NCBI RefSeq assembly: GCF_002835465.1
Contig: NZ_PIZM01000015.1
Span: 1 to 49,920 of the forward strand
Length of the DNA: 49,920 bases
Reading direction: 5' to 3'
From: Psychromonas sp. psych-6C06
Lineage (GTDB): Bacteria; Pseudomonadota; Gammaproteobacteria; Enterobacterales; Psychromonadaceae
The notes under the pieces are model-generated. The model was given only the letters and a program-made list of their open reading frames with translations. It was not told where the DNA came from and searched no databases. How positions within the stretch are numbered: position 1 is the first letter of the stretch; each line of letters starts with the position of its first letter. The position numbers and the translations under genes are program-made. Shown piece by piece: positions 1-7,848 of this stretch.

Positions 1-18
1 CGGCCGCTCTTCCGATCT
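1..18. other. Sequencing-adapter remnant at contig start
   Basis: Bases 6-18 read GCTCTTCCGATCT, the exact 3' end of the standard Illumina adapter. Recognisable 23S rRNA sequence begins at about base 19. The first five bases (CGGCC) fit neither the adapter nor rRNA. This is a library or assembly artefact and not genomic sequence. It sits where an assembly would be expected to break, in a multi-copy rRNA gene. Confidence 0.9.
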
Positions 19-64
19 AACGTATTGAGCTAACTTGTACTAATTACCCGTGAGGCTTAACCAT
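19..64 (+). rRNA. rrl: 23S ribosomal RNA, 3' end only (partial)
   Basis: The stretch contains TATTGAGCTAACTTGTACTA and then CCGTGAGGCTTAACC, which match the end of gammaproteobacterial 23S rRNA (the helix pairing with its 5' end). Only the last 45 or so bases are present; the rest is cut off by the contig end. The 3' boundary is set by analogy with E. coli and could be off by a few bases. Confidence 0.9.
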
Positions 65-250
65 ACAAACTCTAAGAGTTTTGTATACCAAGACGAGTCG
101 AAAGACTATAAAAGAAATGCTTGCGAAGCATATTTTACGAAAACATTGCAAAGATTAAGAAGAACAAGCAGATTACGAAGTAATTTGCAGTTTCGTACTG
201 TTTAACGAAGTTAAATAGTGGAAACAAACAGCTTTTCTAATTAACTTTTT
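65..250 (+). other. 23S-5S internal transcribed spacer with small hairpins
   Basis: The spacer holds no tRNA. It contains several short perfect hairpins: 96-107 (AGTC stem, GAAA tetraloop), 117-131 (ATGCTT/AAGCAT), 172-184 (ATTAC/GTAAT, GAA loop) and 201-215 (TTTAAC/GTTAAA, GAA loop). These are probably structural or processing elements of the rRNA precursor. The hairpins are seen directly; the role is inferred. Confidence 0.7.
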
Positions 251-370
251 TGTTTGGCGACAATAGCGCTGTGGTCCCACCTGATTCCATTCCGAACTCA
301 GTAGTGAAACGCAGTTGCGCCGATGGTAGTGTGGGGTCTCCCCATGTGAGAGTAGGTCATCGCCAAACGC
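251..370 (+). rRNA. rrf: 5S ribosomal RNA
   Basis: A complete 5S gene of about 120 bases. Hallmarks include GCTGTGGTCCCACCTGA, CCGAACTCAGTAGTGAAACG, GCGCCGATGGTAGTGTGGGG and CCATGTGAGAGTAGGTCATC. The TGTTTGGCGA start pairs with CGCCAAACGC at the end to form helix I. It follows the 23S 3' end by about 190 bases in the usual order. Ends are set from the terminal helix and may be off by one or two bases. Confidence 0.97.
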
Positions 371-381
371 CTAATACGAAC

Positions 382-416
382 AATCCCTGTTGACTACGTC
401 AGCAGGGATTTTTTCG
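382..416 (+). terminator. Rho-independent terminator of the rRNA operon
   Basis: A 13-bp stem (382-394 with 398-410, one G-U pair, 3-base loop) is followed by a T-rich run. It lies 11 bases after 5S rRNA and is the first of several hairpin terminators in this region. Confidence 0.9.
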
Positions 417-438
417 TTTTATGCATTTGATAAATGAA

Positions 439-557
439 GACCTACTCCCACATGGGGCAGGTGAGCAGCCTGCCGTAGGCAGTAGCAAGTCATGTGATAG
501 TAGGGCGAGTATCGCGACAGCGATGGCTCATGAGCAATGTTCACCCATCGCCAAACG
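439..557 (+). repeat. 5S-associated structured repeat, copy 1
   Basis: This 119-base unit is about 90 % identical to the unit at 620-738. It starts with GACCTACTCCCACATGGGG, close to the reverse complement of the 5S 3' arm, and ends with CATCGCCAAACG, identical to the 5S 3' end. Inside, GACCTACTCCCACATG can pair imperfectly with CATGTGATAGTAGGGC. GCGATGG pairs with CCATCGC around a CTCATGAG palindrome. It is followed by its own terminator. Function is unknown; it may be a decayed and rearranged 5S gene or a transcribed RNA element. Confidence 0.75.
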
Positions 558-567
558 CCCAATAACA

Positions 568-603
568 AACCCCTGTTGAGTTAGTTCCCGACAGGGGTTT
601 TTT
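568..603 (+). terminator. Rho-independent terminator after repeat copy 1
   Basis: A 9-bp stem (AACCCCTGT at 568-576 with ACAGGGGTT at 591-599) runs into a T tract. It resembles the rrn terminator at 382-416 in place and form, which suggests that the repeat was duplicated together with a terminator. Confidence 0.88.
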
Positions 604-619
604 ATTGCCTACGATTTAT

Positions 620-738
620 GACCTACTCCCACATGGGGAAAGGTGAACAGCCTGCCGTAGGTAGTAGCAAATCATGGGATAGTAGGGCGAATATCGCGAA
701 GCGATGGCTCATGAGCAATGTCTACCCATCGCCAACCG
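620..738 (+). repeat. 5S-associated structured repeat, copy 2
   Basis: Second 119-base copy, offset 181 bases from copy 1. Both potential hairpins are kept. A degenerate terminator-like stretch follows at about 762-796. A further decayed piece (GCGATGG...CATCGCC at about 903-935) suggests a third copy. No RNA family known to me fits. Confidence 0.75.
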
Positions 739-1026
739 AGCTAAGCCTTAAATATCAGAATAACCCTTGTGACTACATCAGGAATTTTTTGGTTTTAGGA
801 CTTTTATAAATGAAGTATGGCTAATTGATTGCCGTAATCGGACAGAAAGAAATGATTAATAATCATGTCTGAGGTGTTTCACCATACAATGCGTACATTA
901 GTAGCGATGGTTTATGGACAGTCTTCAGTCATCGCCTATTAACACTCCAATTTTTTCTTACCTACAATTACTTCGCCAACATTCTAACGTTATAATTACC
1001 CTTTAATTATGAGGAATTGCTAAAGC
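739..1026. other. Non-coding region: decayed third repeat and possible promoter
   Basis: No gene is visible. Remnants of the 5S-associated repeat appear (GCGATGG near 903, CATCGCC near 929). A TATAAT hexamer at 991-996 lies 30 bases before the next start codon, without a clear -35 box, and may be the -10 of the DUF3859 gene. Confidence 0.5.
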
Positions 1027-1455
1027 ATGGCCAAAAAGAAGCCACAGATTACACTGAGATCCTATGGTATTTATTCTACTTGGGAATCTAAATCTAAAGA
1101 TTTACCGAAAATTATGGAGTTTACTACTGAGGTACCTGCTGAAATAGACATTGAATTTGGTTTAACAATTAATGTTAAAAGCGCTCGCGGTCAAAAGATC
1201 TTTTACTGCATTGATCACCCGGGGATTTATGATACGAACGGCAATATTAGGGCGCCTTTTACTGGAGAGGTGCATATAACTAATAATGATTGGGATTTCT
1301 ATCTCGGTGATACTGTCTGGTCGCCTATTAATGATAAGTGCGGTTGTTGGAAAATGAGTATTACGCTAAATGGTGATGTTGTAGCAAACAAGTCTTTTAA
1401 CGTCGGGGTATCTGACGAAAGAAGTACTAAACAGCGATTCTCGGCCTTTAAGTAA
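1027..1455 (+). CDS. DUF3859 domain-containing protein
   Basis: A 142-residue protein that I recognise as DUF3859-like from its opening MAKKKPQITLRSYGIY, the GLTINVKSARGQKIFYCIDHPG stretch and a C-terminal beta-rich half with the WKMSITLNGDVVANKSFNV pattern. The family has no known function. It has no signal peptide or membrane segment, so it is probably cytoplasmic. GAGGA lies 11 bases before the ATG. Its 3' end overlaps the convergent phosphatase gene by 8 bases, with no room for a terminator between them. The family call is from memory; the coding status is firm. Confidence 0.75.
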   Translation: MAKKKPQITLRSYGIYSTWESKSKDLPKIMEFTTEVPAEIDIEFGLTINVKSARGQKIFYCIDHPGIYDTNGNIRAPFTGEVHITNNDWDFYLGDTVWSPINDKCGCWKMSITLNGDVVANKSFNVGVSDERSTKQRFSAFK

Positions 1456-2392
1456 GTTTTGAGAAGTGTTTACAGGTCATGCCTGCTGATTTTTCTTCAA
1501 ATAGAATGCTGATCAAACCTTCTCTTAGCGCGCCTTTTGAAGGCCTGATAAACTCAATTTCAAAGCATTCAAAAAGTGCAATTAAAATGGACAAGCCACT
1601 CGCAAATACCGGAATCCTAGACGCTTTTAACCCTTCTACCTGCAATTGAGCGTTGCTCTTTGAAAGGATGCACTGTCGTTTTATTTCATTCAGTACAGGT
1701 AGTGTTAGATTTGAAGCTATTTGTTGTTTCGCATTCACTTCATTGACGGCTTGGATCGTACCTGATGCTCCCATGCAGATTGACCAATTGAGTAACTTGT
1801 ACTCATTCAAGAAAGGCTGAATAACTTGTTTAGCTTGCGTAATTGCTTGATTGAAATTTTCTGCAGATAATAACTGATTTGAAAAATGTTCGTTTAACCA
1901 GGTAACACAGCCCATATTCAAGCTTTCTGCTTTGAGGACAGTATTGCCTTTCCCGATGATAAGCTCTGTGCTTGCACCACCGATATCTATAACTAGTAGC
2001 TGTTCATCTAAACGCTCAGTAAAAGCGACACCTCGATAGATGGTTTTCGCTTCGTCTATGCCTGAAATAAGGTTTATAGGCTGCCCTATAATCTCTTCTG
2101 CTTGCTTGATGAAGTGTGCTTTATTATTGGCAAGACGTAATGCTGCAGTTGCAGTGATGATTATTTTTCGAGGTTGAATAGTGTCTATTTCATTTCTGAA
2201 GGTTTGTAGGCAATCTAAACCTATTTGAATGGTTTTTTTATCCAGGTTGTTGTCACTATCAAGTCCTGACGCTAATCTAACTTTCTGTTTCTTCTTTGAA
2301 AAAACGCTAAAACCATTATCATTTTGGGTCACTGTTAACATGTGAAAACTGTTAGAGCCTAAATCGATAATGGTATAGCGTGGTGCAGTCAT
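1448..2392 (-). CDS. Ppx/GppA-family phosphatase, short form
   Basis: A 314-residue enzyme of the exopolyphosphatase / guanosine-pentaphosphatase family, which hydrolyses polyphosphate or pppGpp. The sequence shows the phosphate-binding motif IDLGSNSFHM (residues 9-18), the GIDEA segment with the expected catalytic Glu near 114, and IDIGGASTE (135-143). It starts 10 bases after the rhlB stop, the E. coli rhlB-gppA order, so a gppA identity is suggested. However, E. coli GppA and Ppx are about 500 residues; this protein lacks the C-terminal HD-like half. Substrate preference cannot be told from sequence. Confidence 0.85.
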   Translation of the reverse strand: MTAPRYTIIDLGSNSFHMLTVTQNDNGFSVFSKKKQKVRLASGLDSDNNLDKKTIQIGLDCLQTFRNEIDTIQPRKIIITATAALRLANNKAHFIKQAEEIIGQPINLISGIDEAKTIYRGVAFTERLDEQLLVIDIGGASTELIIGKGNTVLKAESLNMGCVTWLNEHFSNQLLSAENFNQAITQAKQVIQPFLNEYKLLNWSICMGASGTIQAVNEVNAKQQIASNLTLPVLNEIKRQCILSKSNAQLQVEGLKASRIPVFASGLSILIALFECFEIEFIRPSKGALREGLISILFEEKSAGMTCKHFSKLT

Positions 2393-2402
2393 AACGTTAA
2401 AC

Positions 2403-3671
2403 TTATCTCTTATGGTTACGGTGATAGTTATCTTTACGACTGTTTGGTCGTGTGCTGTTATGTGCTTTATATTTTGTCACTTTCATAACAGGCAAGGAAT
2501 CTAATAGTGCATCTTTATCATACTCACTGACTGGTATAGTATGTTTGATATACTCTTCAATAGCAGGAAGATTAAAAACATATTTTTCACAGGCTAATGT
2601 TATCGCTAGGCCCGTTTGACCAGCTCGACCAGTACGACCTATACGGTGTACATAATCTTCACAATCATCGGGTAGGTCAAAGTTAAATACGTGTGAAACT
2701 TTAGGTATATGTAAACCACGTGCTGCAACATCTGTTGCAACTAAAATATCTACTTCGCCATCTGTAAACTGTTTTAATATTTTTTCACGTTTTTTCTGTG
2801 GTACATCACCGGTCAGCAAGCCTGCACGTAAACCGTCACCAGCAAGGTATCCCCATACTTTTTCACAAGCATGCTTGGTGTTTGCGAAAACGATTGCTTT
2901 ATCTGGCCACTCATCTTCCATCAAGGTCAACAACAATAGCATTTTGTCTTCATTTGAAGGGTAAAACAGCTCTTCTGTGATATTGGCAGAGGTCATTTTT
3001 TCAGGCTCAATCTGGATATGCTCCGGATCGTTCATATGCTCAAAGGCGAGCTCTTGTACTTTGTGCGATAGAGTTGCAGAAAACAACATATTTAAGCGTT
3101 GGTCTGCAGCTGGCATACGTCTGAATAGATAGCGGATATCTTTAATAAACCCCAAATCGAACATGCGGTCTGCTTCATCAAGTACCACGCTTTGAATCGA
3201 TTCTAGGCTGATAACACCCTGTTTAACGAAATCGATAATACGGCCAGTGGTGCCAATTAAAATATCGACGCCTTTTTCTAGCTTGTTAAGTTGAATTTCA
3301 ACTTTCTCACCCCCATATGCTAAACCTAAGCGTACGTTGGTGCTTTTTGCGAGTATAATCGCATCTTTATGAATTTGAATCGCAAGTTCACGTGTCGGTG
3401 CTAAAATGATAGCCCGCGGTTGATTCTTACGGCGATTTTCAGGTGCGTCATTAACGAGTAAATGATGAAATACTGCGGGTAAAAACGCTAAGGTTTTACC
3501 AGTACCTGTTTGTGCTTGTCCTGCGATATCTTTTCCTAAAAGGGTGATAGGCAGTGACAATGCTTGAATAGGTGTGCAGAATTCGTAACCTTGTTCGGTT
3601 AGACCTGAAATTAGACGCTTCTCAAGAGGAAGGTCTGCAAATTTTGTTTGAGTTAGATGTGTTTTATTCAT
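2403..3671 (-). CDS. rhlB: ATP-dependent RNA helicase RhlB
   Basis: A 422-residue DEAD-box helicase; E. coli RhlB, 421 residues, unwinds RNA for the degradosome. Visible motifs: Walker A AQTGTGKT (residues 53-60), PTRELAIQ (92-99), TTGR (141-144), DEAD (165-168), SATL, and [10 protein letters not shown] near the C-terminus, followed by a basic tail. It is divergent from trxA and directly upstream of the phosphatase gene, matching the conserved gppA-rhlB-trxA-rho cluster. That synteny separates it from other DEAD-box paralogues. Confidence 0.95.
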   Translation of the reverse strand: MNKTHLTQTKFADLPLEKRLISGLTEQGYEFCTPIQALSLPITLLGKDIAGQAQTGTGKTLAFLPAVFHHLLVNDAPENRRKNQPRAIILAPTRELAIQIHKDAIILAKSTNVRLGLAYGGEKVEIQLNKLEKGVDILIGTTGRIIDFVKQGVISLESIQSVVLDEADRMFDLGFIKDIRYLFRRMPAADQRLNMLFSATLSHKVQELAFEHMNDPEHIQIEPEKMTSANITEELFYPSNEDKMLLLLTLMEDEWPDKAIVFANTKHACEKVWGYLAGDGLRAGLLTGDVPQKKREKILKQFTDGEVDILVATDVAARGLHIPKVSHVFNFDLPDDCEDYVHRIGRTGRAGQTGLAITLACEKYVFNLPAIEEYIKHTIPVSEYDKDALLDSLPVMKVTKYKAHNSTRPNSRKDNYHRNHKR

Positions 3672-3749
3672 TTGCAGAGCATAACAGTTTATGCTTGCAA
3701 TAAGTATTGAGATCGATTCAAATAATGAAAATTATTTTTGCTATATTCA

Positions 3750-3758
3750 TGATATAGT
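3750..3758 (+). promoter_or_regulatory. Extended -10 promoter candidate for trxA
   Basis: TGATATAGT (TG at 3750-3751, TATAGT at 3753-3758) is an extended -10 element 35 bases before the trxA start. No good -35 hexamer is visible, which is acceptable for extended -10 promoters. Confidence 0.55.
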
Positions 3759-3793
3759 ATTTATTTACTAGCTAATTCCTTCTGGAGAGTACA

Positions 3794-4120
3794 ATGAGCG
3801 ATAATATCGTAACTTTAAGTGATGCAAGTTTTGACGAAGATGTAGTAAATGCATCAGGACCTGTTTTAGTTGATTTTTGGGCTGAATGGTGTGGACCTTG
3901 TAAAATGATTGCCCCTATTCTTGGTGAAGTGGCTACTGAATATGCAGGTAAAGTTACAATCGGTAAACTAAACATCGATGAAAATAACGCAACGCCACCT
4001 AAATTTGGTATTCGTGGCATCCCAACACTACTATTATTTAAAGATGGTAAAGTTGCTGCGACTAAAGTTGGTGCGCTTTCAAAATCACAACTAGTTGAAT
4101 TTTTAGAAGCAAACATCTAA
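3794..4120 (+). CDS. trxA: Thioredoxin 1
   Basis: A 108-residue thioredoxin, the general cytoplasmic disulfide reductant. The active site WCGPCK has its cysteines at 33 and 36, with the buried Asp ([11 protein letters not shown]) and the cis-proline loop [11 protein letters not shown] in place. Length and spacing match E. coli TrxA. The upstream GGAGAG is a good ribosome binding site. It sits between rhlB and rho as in most gammaproteobacteria. Confidence 0.98.
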   Translation: MSDNIVTLSDASFDEDVVNASGPVLVDFWAEWCGPCKMIAPILGEVATEYAGKVTIGKLNIDENNATPPKFGIRGIPTLLLFKDGKVAATKVGALSKSQLVEFLEANI

Positions 4121-4130
4121 AAATGAATAA

Positions 4131-4169
4131 CAGATTGGATAAGTTGTGATCTACAACGTGTCCAATCTG
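4131..4169 (+). terminator. Hairpin downstream of trxA (terminator or attenuator)
   Basis: CAGATTGG pairs with CCAATCTG, with an inner GTTGT/ACAAC stem. The following sequence is T-rich but has no clean U run until ACAATTTTT, so termination is probably partial. It separates trxA from the rho leader. Confidence 0.6.
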
Positions 4170-4272
4170 GACTATTACAATTTTTAATGCTACCTTTACG
4201 CTCAAAATATGAGCAAATCATTTCTGACAACTCATCATCCACTCACAGTAAATCTGATTATCTATATAACTT

Positions 4273-5541
4273 ATGAATCTAACTGAATTAAAGAACACTC
4301 CCGTACACAATCTTGTAAAACTTGGTGAATCAAAAGGGCTAGAAAATTTAGCTCGCCTAAGAAAGCAAGATATTATTTTCGCCATCTTAAAAGCCCACGC
4401 AAAAAGCGGTGAAGATATTTTTGGTGCTGGTGTCCTCGAGATATTACAAGATGGTTTTGGTTTCTTACGAAGCTCTGATAGTTCATACCTTGCTGGACCG
4501 GATGATATTTACATCTCTCCGAGTCAGATTCGCCGCTTCAATTTACGAACTGGTGATAGTGTCGAAGGTAAGATTCGACCACCTAAAGATGGTGAGCGTT
4601 ATTTTGCTTTATTAAAAATTAACCAAGTCAATTTTGATAAACCTGAAAACTCCCGCAATAAAATCCTCTTCGAAAACTTAACTCCTATCCATCCTGATGA
4701 ACGTTTACGATTAGAAAGTGGAAGCGGAAGTACAGAAGATATCACTGCGCGTATTCTTGATCTTGTTTCTCCGATTGGTAAAGGTCAGCGTGGTTTGATT
4801 GTTGCGCCACCTAAGGCCGGTAAAACAATGCTGCTGCAAAACATTGCGCAAAGTATTACTCAAAATAATCCAGATGCGGTATTAATCGTATTATTAATCG
4901 ATGAACGTCCAGAAGAGGTGACAGAAATGAGTCGCCTAGTACGTGGTGAAGTAGTTGCCTCCACTTTTGATGAGCCTGCGAGCCGTCACGTGCAGGTTGC
5001 CGAAATGGTTATCGAGAAAGCAAAACGTTTAGTTGAGCATAAAAAAGACGTTATCATCTTGCTTGATTCTATTACTCGTTTGGCGCGTGCTTATAACACT
5101 GTTGTACCAAGCTCTGGTAAAGTGTTAACGGGTGGTGTAGATGCCAATGCTTTGCATCGTCCAAAACGTTTCTTTGGTGCTGCGCGTAATGTTGAAGAGG
5201 GTGGTAGTTTAACAATTCTTGCAACAGCTCTAATTGATACCGGTTCTAAAATGGATGAAGTTATTTACGAAGAGTTTAAAGGCACAGGTAACTCTGAAAT
5301 TCATCTTAATCGTAAGCTTGCTGAAAAACGTACTTACCCTGCGATTGATATCACTCGCTCTGGTACGCGCCGTGAAGAGCTATTAACTAAAGCTGATGAA
5401 TTACAACGTATGTGGATTCTACGTAAAATATTACACCCTATGGGTGAGACAGGCGCTACGGAGTTTATGATCGATAAACTTGGCTTAAGCAAAAGCAACG
5501 ATGATTTCTTCGATGCAATGAAGAACCAAAAGACTAAATAG
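4273..5541 (+). CDS. rho: Transcription termination factor Rho
   Basis: A 422-residue hexameric RNA-dependent ATPase that ends unprotected transcripts. The RNA-binding motif GFGFLR is at 61-66, Walker A APPKAGKT at 178-185 (Lys 181 and 184, same numbers as E. coli), with the Walker B region [16 protein letters not shown] and the Q/R-loop segments downstream. The 150-base leader before it is G-poor and C-containing (for example CTCATCATCCACTCACAG near 4211), which could serve Rho autoregulation as known in E. coli; that is inference. Confidence 0.98.
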   Translation: MNLTELKNTPVHNLVKLGESKGLENLARLRKQDIIFAILKAHAKSGEDIFGAGVLEILQDGFGFLRSSDSSYLAGPDDIYISPSQIRRFNLRTGDSVEGKIRPPKDGERYFALLKINQVNFDKPENSRNKILFENLTPIHPDERLRLESGSGSTEDITARILDLVSPIGKGQRGLIVAPPKAGKTMLLQNIAQSITQNNPDAVLIVLLIDERPEEVTEMSRLVRGEVVASTFDEPASRHVQVAEMVIEKAKRLVEHKKDVIILLDSITRLARAYNTVVPSSGKVLTGGVDANALHRPKRFFGAARNVEEGGSLTILATALIDTGSKMDEVIYEEFKGTGNSEIHLNRKLAEKRTYPAIDITRSGTRREELLTKADELQRMWILRKILHPMGETGATEFMIDKLGLSKSNDDFFDAMKNQKTK

Positions 5542-5565
5542 TACGTATATATTGTCATGTTAATA

Positions 5566-5592
5566 ACGCTACTTTTATGTAGCGTTTTTTTT
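5566..5592 (+). terminator. Rho-independent terminator of rho
   Basis: AACGCTAC and GTAGCGTT form an 8-bp stem around a short T-rich loop, followed by a run of seven Ts. It lies 25 bases after the rho stop codon. Confidence 0.85.
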
Positions 5593-5615
5593 ATCCATTT
5601 TTTGAGAATAACACT

Positions 5616-7085
5616 ATGAAATTTGATGATTTACGCGACTTTTTAGCGCAGCTAGAAGAGAAGGGTTTATTAAAGCGTATCCAGCAAGAGATTGATCCTA
5701 ATTTAGAGATGACAGAGATCTCTGATCGCACATTACGTGCCGGTGGACCTGCTTTGTTATTTGAAAACCCAAAAGGTTTTGAAACACCAGTATTAACTAA
5801 TTTGTTTGGCACAACAGAGCGTGTTGCATTAGCAATGGGTAAAGAAAAAGTCTCTGAGTTACGCCAAGTCGGTGAGTGGCTTGCATATTTAAAAGAGCCT
5901 GAACCGCCTAAAGGCATTAAAGCAATGTGGGAAAAACTACCTATTTTTAAGCAAGTGTTAAACATGCCTACTAAAACGGTATCCAAACCAGCTTGTCAGC
6001 AGATTGTGATGCAGGGAGAAGAAGTTGATCTCACTAAGCTACCGGTTATGAGATGTTGGCCCGGCGATGTTGCTCCGCTTATCACATGGGGATTAACGAT
6101 CACTCGTGGTCCTTACAAAAAACGTCAAAACTTAGGGATTTACCGCCAGCAATTAATTGGTAAAAATAAAATTATTATGCGTTGGTTATCGCATCGTGGT
6201 GGTGCGATAGACTTTCAACAATGGCAAGAAGCTAACCCAGGTAAACCCTTTCCTGTTTCTGTTGCACTTGGCGCTGACCCTGCGACTATCTTAGGCGCAG
6301 TAACGCCAATTCCAGATAGCTTATCCGAATATGCTTTTGCTGGCCTATTACGTGGTTCACGCACTAAAGTAGCAAAAAGTTTAAGTAATGATTTAGATGT
6401 GCCAGCCACTGCTGAAGTAATACTAGAAGGTTATTTGCAACCTGGAGAGCTTGCACCAGAAGGCCCCTATGGCGATCATACTGGTTATTATAACGAAGTT
6501 GATGACTTCCAAGTCATGACGGTAACTCATGTCACAACACGAGAAAAGCCGATCTACCATAGTACATATACGGGTAGACCACCTGATGAACCTGCTATTT
6601 TAGGCGTTGCTTTAAATGAGGTCTTTGTTCCTATTTTACAAAAGCAATTTCCGGAAATTGTAGATTTTTACTTACCTCCTGAAGGTTGCTCCTATCGTAT
6701 GGCGGTTGTCTCTATTAAGAAACGTTATCCGGGCCATGCCAAACGTGTGATGTTAGGTATTTGGTCTTTCCTTCGTCAGTTTATGTACACCAAGTTTATA
6801 ATTGTGTGTGATGACGATGTAAATGTTCGTGATTGGAATGATGTGATGTGGGCAATTACTACGCGCATGGATCCGGCTCGCGATACCACGATGGTAGAGC
6901 ATACGCCGATTGACTATTTAGACTTTGCCTCGCCGGTATCAGGACTAGGTTCAAAAATGGGGCTCGATGCAACTAATAAATGGGCTGGAGAGACAGATCG
7001 AGAATGGGGTGTCCCTATCGTTATGGACGAAAAAGTAAAAGATAAAATAGATACACTTTGGCAAGAATTAGATATTTTGTCATAA
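5616..7085 (+). CDS. ubiD: 4-hydroxy-3-polyprenylbenzoate decarboxylase UbiD
   Basis: A 489-residue prenylated-FMN-dependent decarboxylase of ubiquinone synthesis; E. coli UbiD is 497. It shows the N-terminal [17 protein letters not shown], the [12 protein letters not shown] stretch with acidic active-site residues, and [19 protein letters not shown]. The gene follows rho and precedes fre, as in E. coli and Vibrio. A short hairpin (AACGCTACTTTTATGTAGCGTT, about 5566-5587) with a T run between rho and ubiD is a likely terminator. Confidence 0.96.
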   Translation: MKFDDLRDFLAQLEEKGLLKRIQQEIDPNLEMTEISDRTLRAGGPALLFENPKGFETPVLTNLFGTTERVALAMGKEKVSELRQVGEWLAYLKEPEPPKGIKAMWEKLPIFKQVLNMPTKTVSKPACQQIVMQGEEVDLTKLPVMRCWPGDVAPLITWGLTITRGPYKKRQNLGIYRQQLIGKNKIIMRWLSHRGGAIDFQQWQEANPGKPFPVSVALGADPATILGAVTPIPDSLSEYAFAGLLRGSRTKVAKSLSNDLDVPATAEVILEGYLQPGELAPEGPYGDHTGYYNEVDDFQVMTVTHVTTREKPIYHSTYTGRPPDEPAILGVALNEVFVPILQKQFPEIVDFYLPPEGCSYRMAVVSIKKRYPGHAKRVMLGIWSFLRQFMYTKFIIVCDDDVNVRDWNDVMWAITTRMDPARDTTMVEHTPIDYLDFASPVSGLGSKMGLDATNKWAGETDREWGVPIVMDEKVKDKIDTLWQELDILS

Positions 7086-7126
7086 TAAATGTTACTAATT
7101 TGTTAATCCCCATTAAAGAGAAATAA

Positions 7127-7822
7127 ATGTCTATTGTTACTTGTAAAGTAAGTTCCATTGAAAAACTTAATGATTTTTTATACCGTATTTTTTTGCAACC
7201 CCAGGAAGCGGTGTCCTACAAAGCGGGTCAATATGTTTCGGTAGTCATGGGTGAAAAAGACAAACGCCATTTTTCTATCGCTAATGCGCCAAGTGCTGAC
7301 CTAATAGAGCTTCATATCGGTGCAACGCCTGAAAATAGTTACGCAATGCAGGTCATTGAGCAGATGCAAAATGAAGGGCAAGTTGAGGTGGAGATCGCTA
7401 ATGGTGATGCTCACTTACGTGAAGAATCTACACGTCCCATTATACTTGTAGCAGGCGGAACAGGTTTTGCTTATGTAAAGTCGATTCTGGAACAGATTGT
7501 TGACCTTCATCTAACTAATCCGGTTTACCTATACTGGGGCGTAAAAGAGCAGTCACATTTTTATTTTGAAAAAGAAGCTGCAAAATGGGCCAGTGAACAT
7601 GAAAACGTGCATTTTCATCCAGTGATTGAAATGGCTGGAGACGATTGGCAGGGACATAAAGGTTATGTACACCATGCTGTTTTACAGGACTTTTCTGACC
7701 TTAATGCTTTTGATATTTACGTCGTTGGGCGCTTTGAAATGGCAAAAATAGCGCGTGAAGATTTCTTAAAACAAAATGCATCTGTCGAGCATATCTTTGG
7801 TGATGCATTTGCATTTATTTAA
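7127..7822 (+). CDS. fre: NAD(P)H-flavin reductase
   Basis: A 231-residue flavin reductase (E. coli Fre is 232) that supplies free reduced flavin to partners in the cytoplasm. The flavin-binding motif RHFSIANAPS sits near residues 46-55. VAGGTGFAYVKSIL is the NAD(P)H-binding glycine-rich loop, and YWGVKEQSHFYF is typical of the family. It follows ubiD by 41 bases, probably in one operon; flavin supply next to the prFMN-enzyme gene is a conserved pairing. Confidence 0.93.
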   Translation: MSIVTCKVSSIEKLNDFLYRIFLQPQEAVSYKAGQYVSVVMGEKDKRHFSIANAPSADLIELHIGATPENSYAMQVIEQMQNEGQVEVEIANGDAHLREESTRPIILVAGGTGFAYVKSILEQIVDLHLTNPVYLYWGVKEQSHFYFEKEAAKWASEHENVHFHPVIEMAGDDWQGHKGYVHHAVLQDFSDLNAFDIYVVGRFEMAKIAREDFLKQNASVEHIFGDAFAFI

Positions 7823-7848
7823 GTCACTATAAACATTAAGAAATATTA

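Noticed and set aside
618-809. 63-residue open reading frame downstream of 5S rRNA
   Set aside because: It runs through repeat copy 2 and its terminator region. No ribosome binding site or family pattern is seen, and the matching stretch in copy 1 is not open in the same way.
3772-4116. 114-residue antisense frame over trxA
   Set aside because: It is a shadow of trxA, which has a full active site and conserved context.
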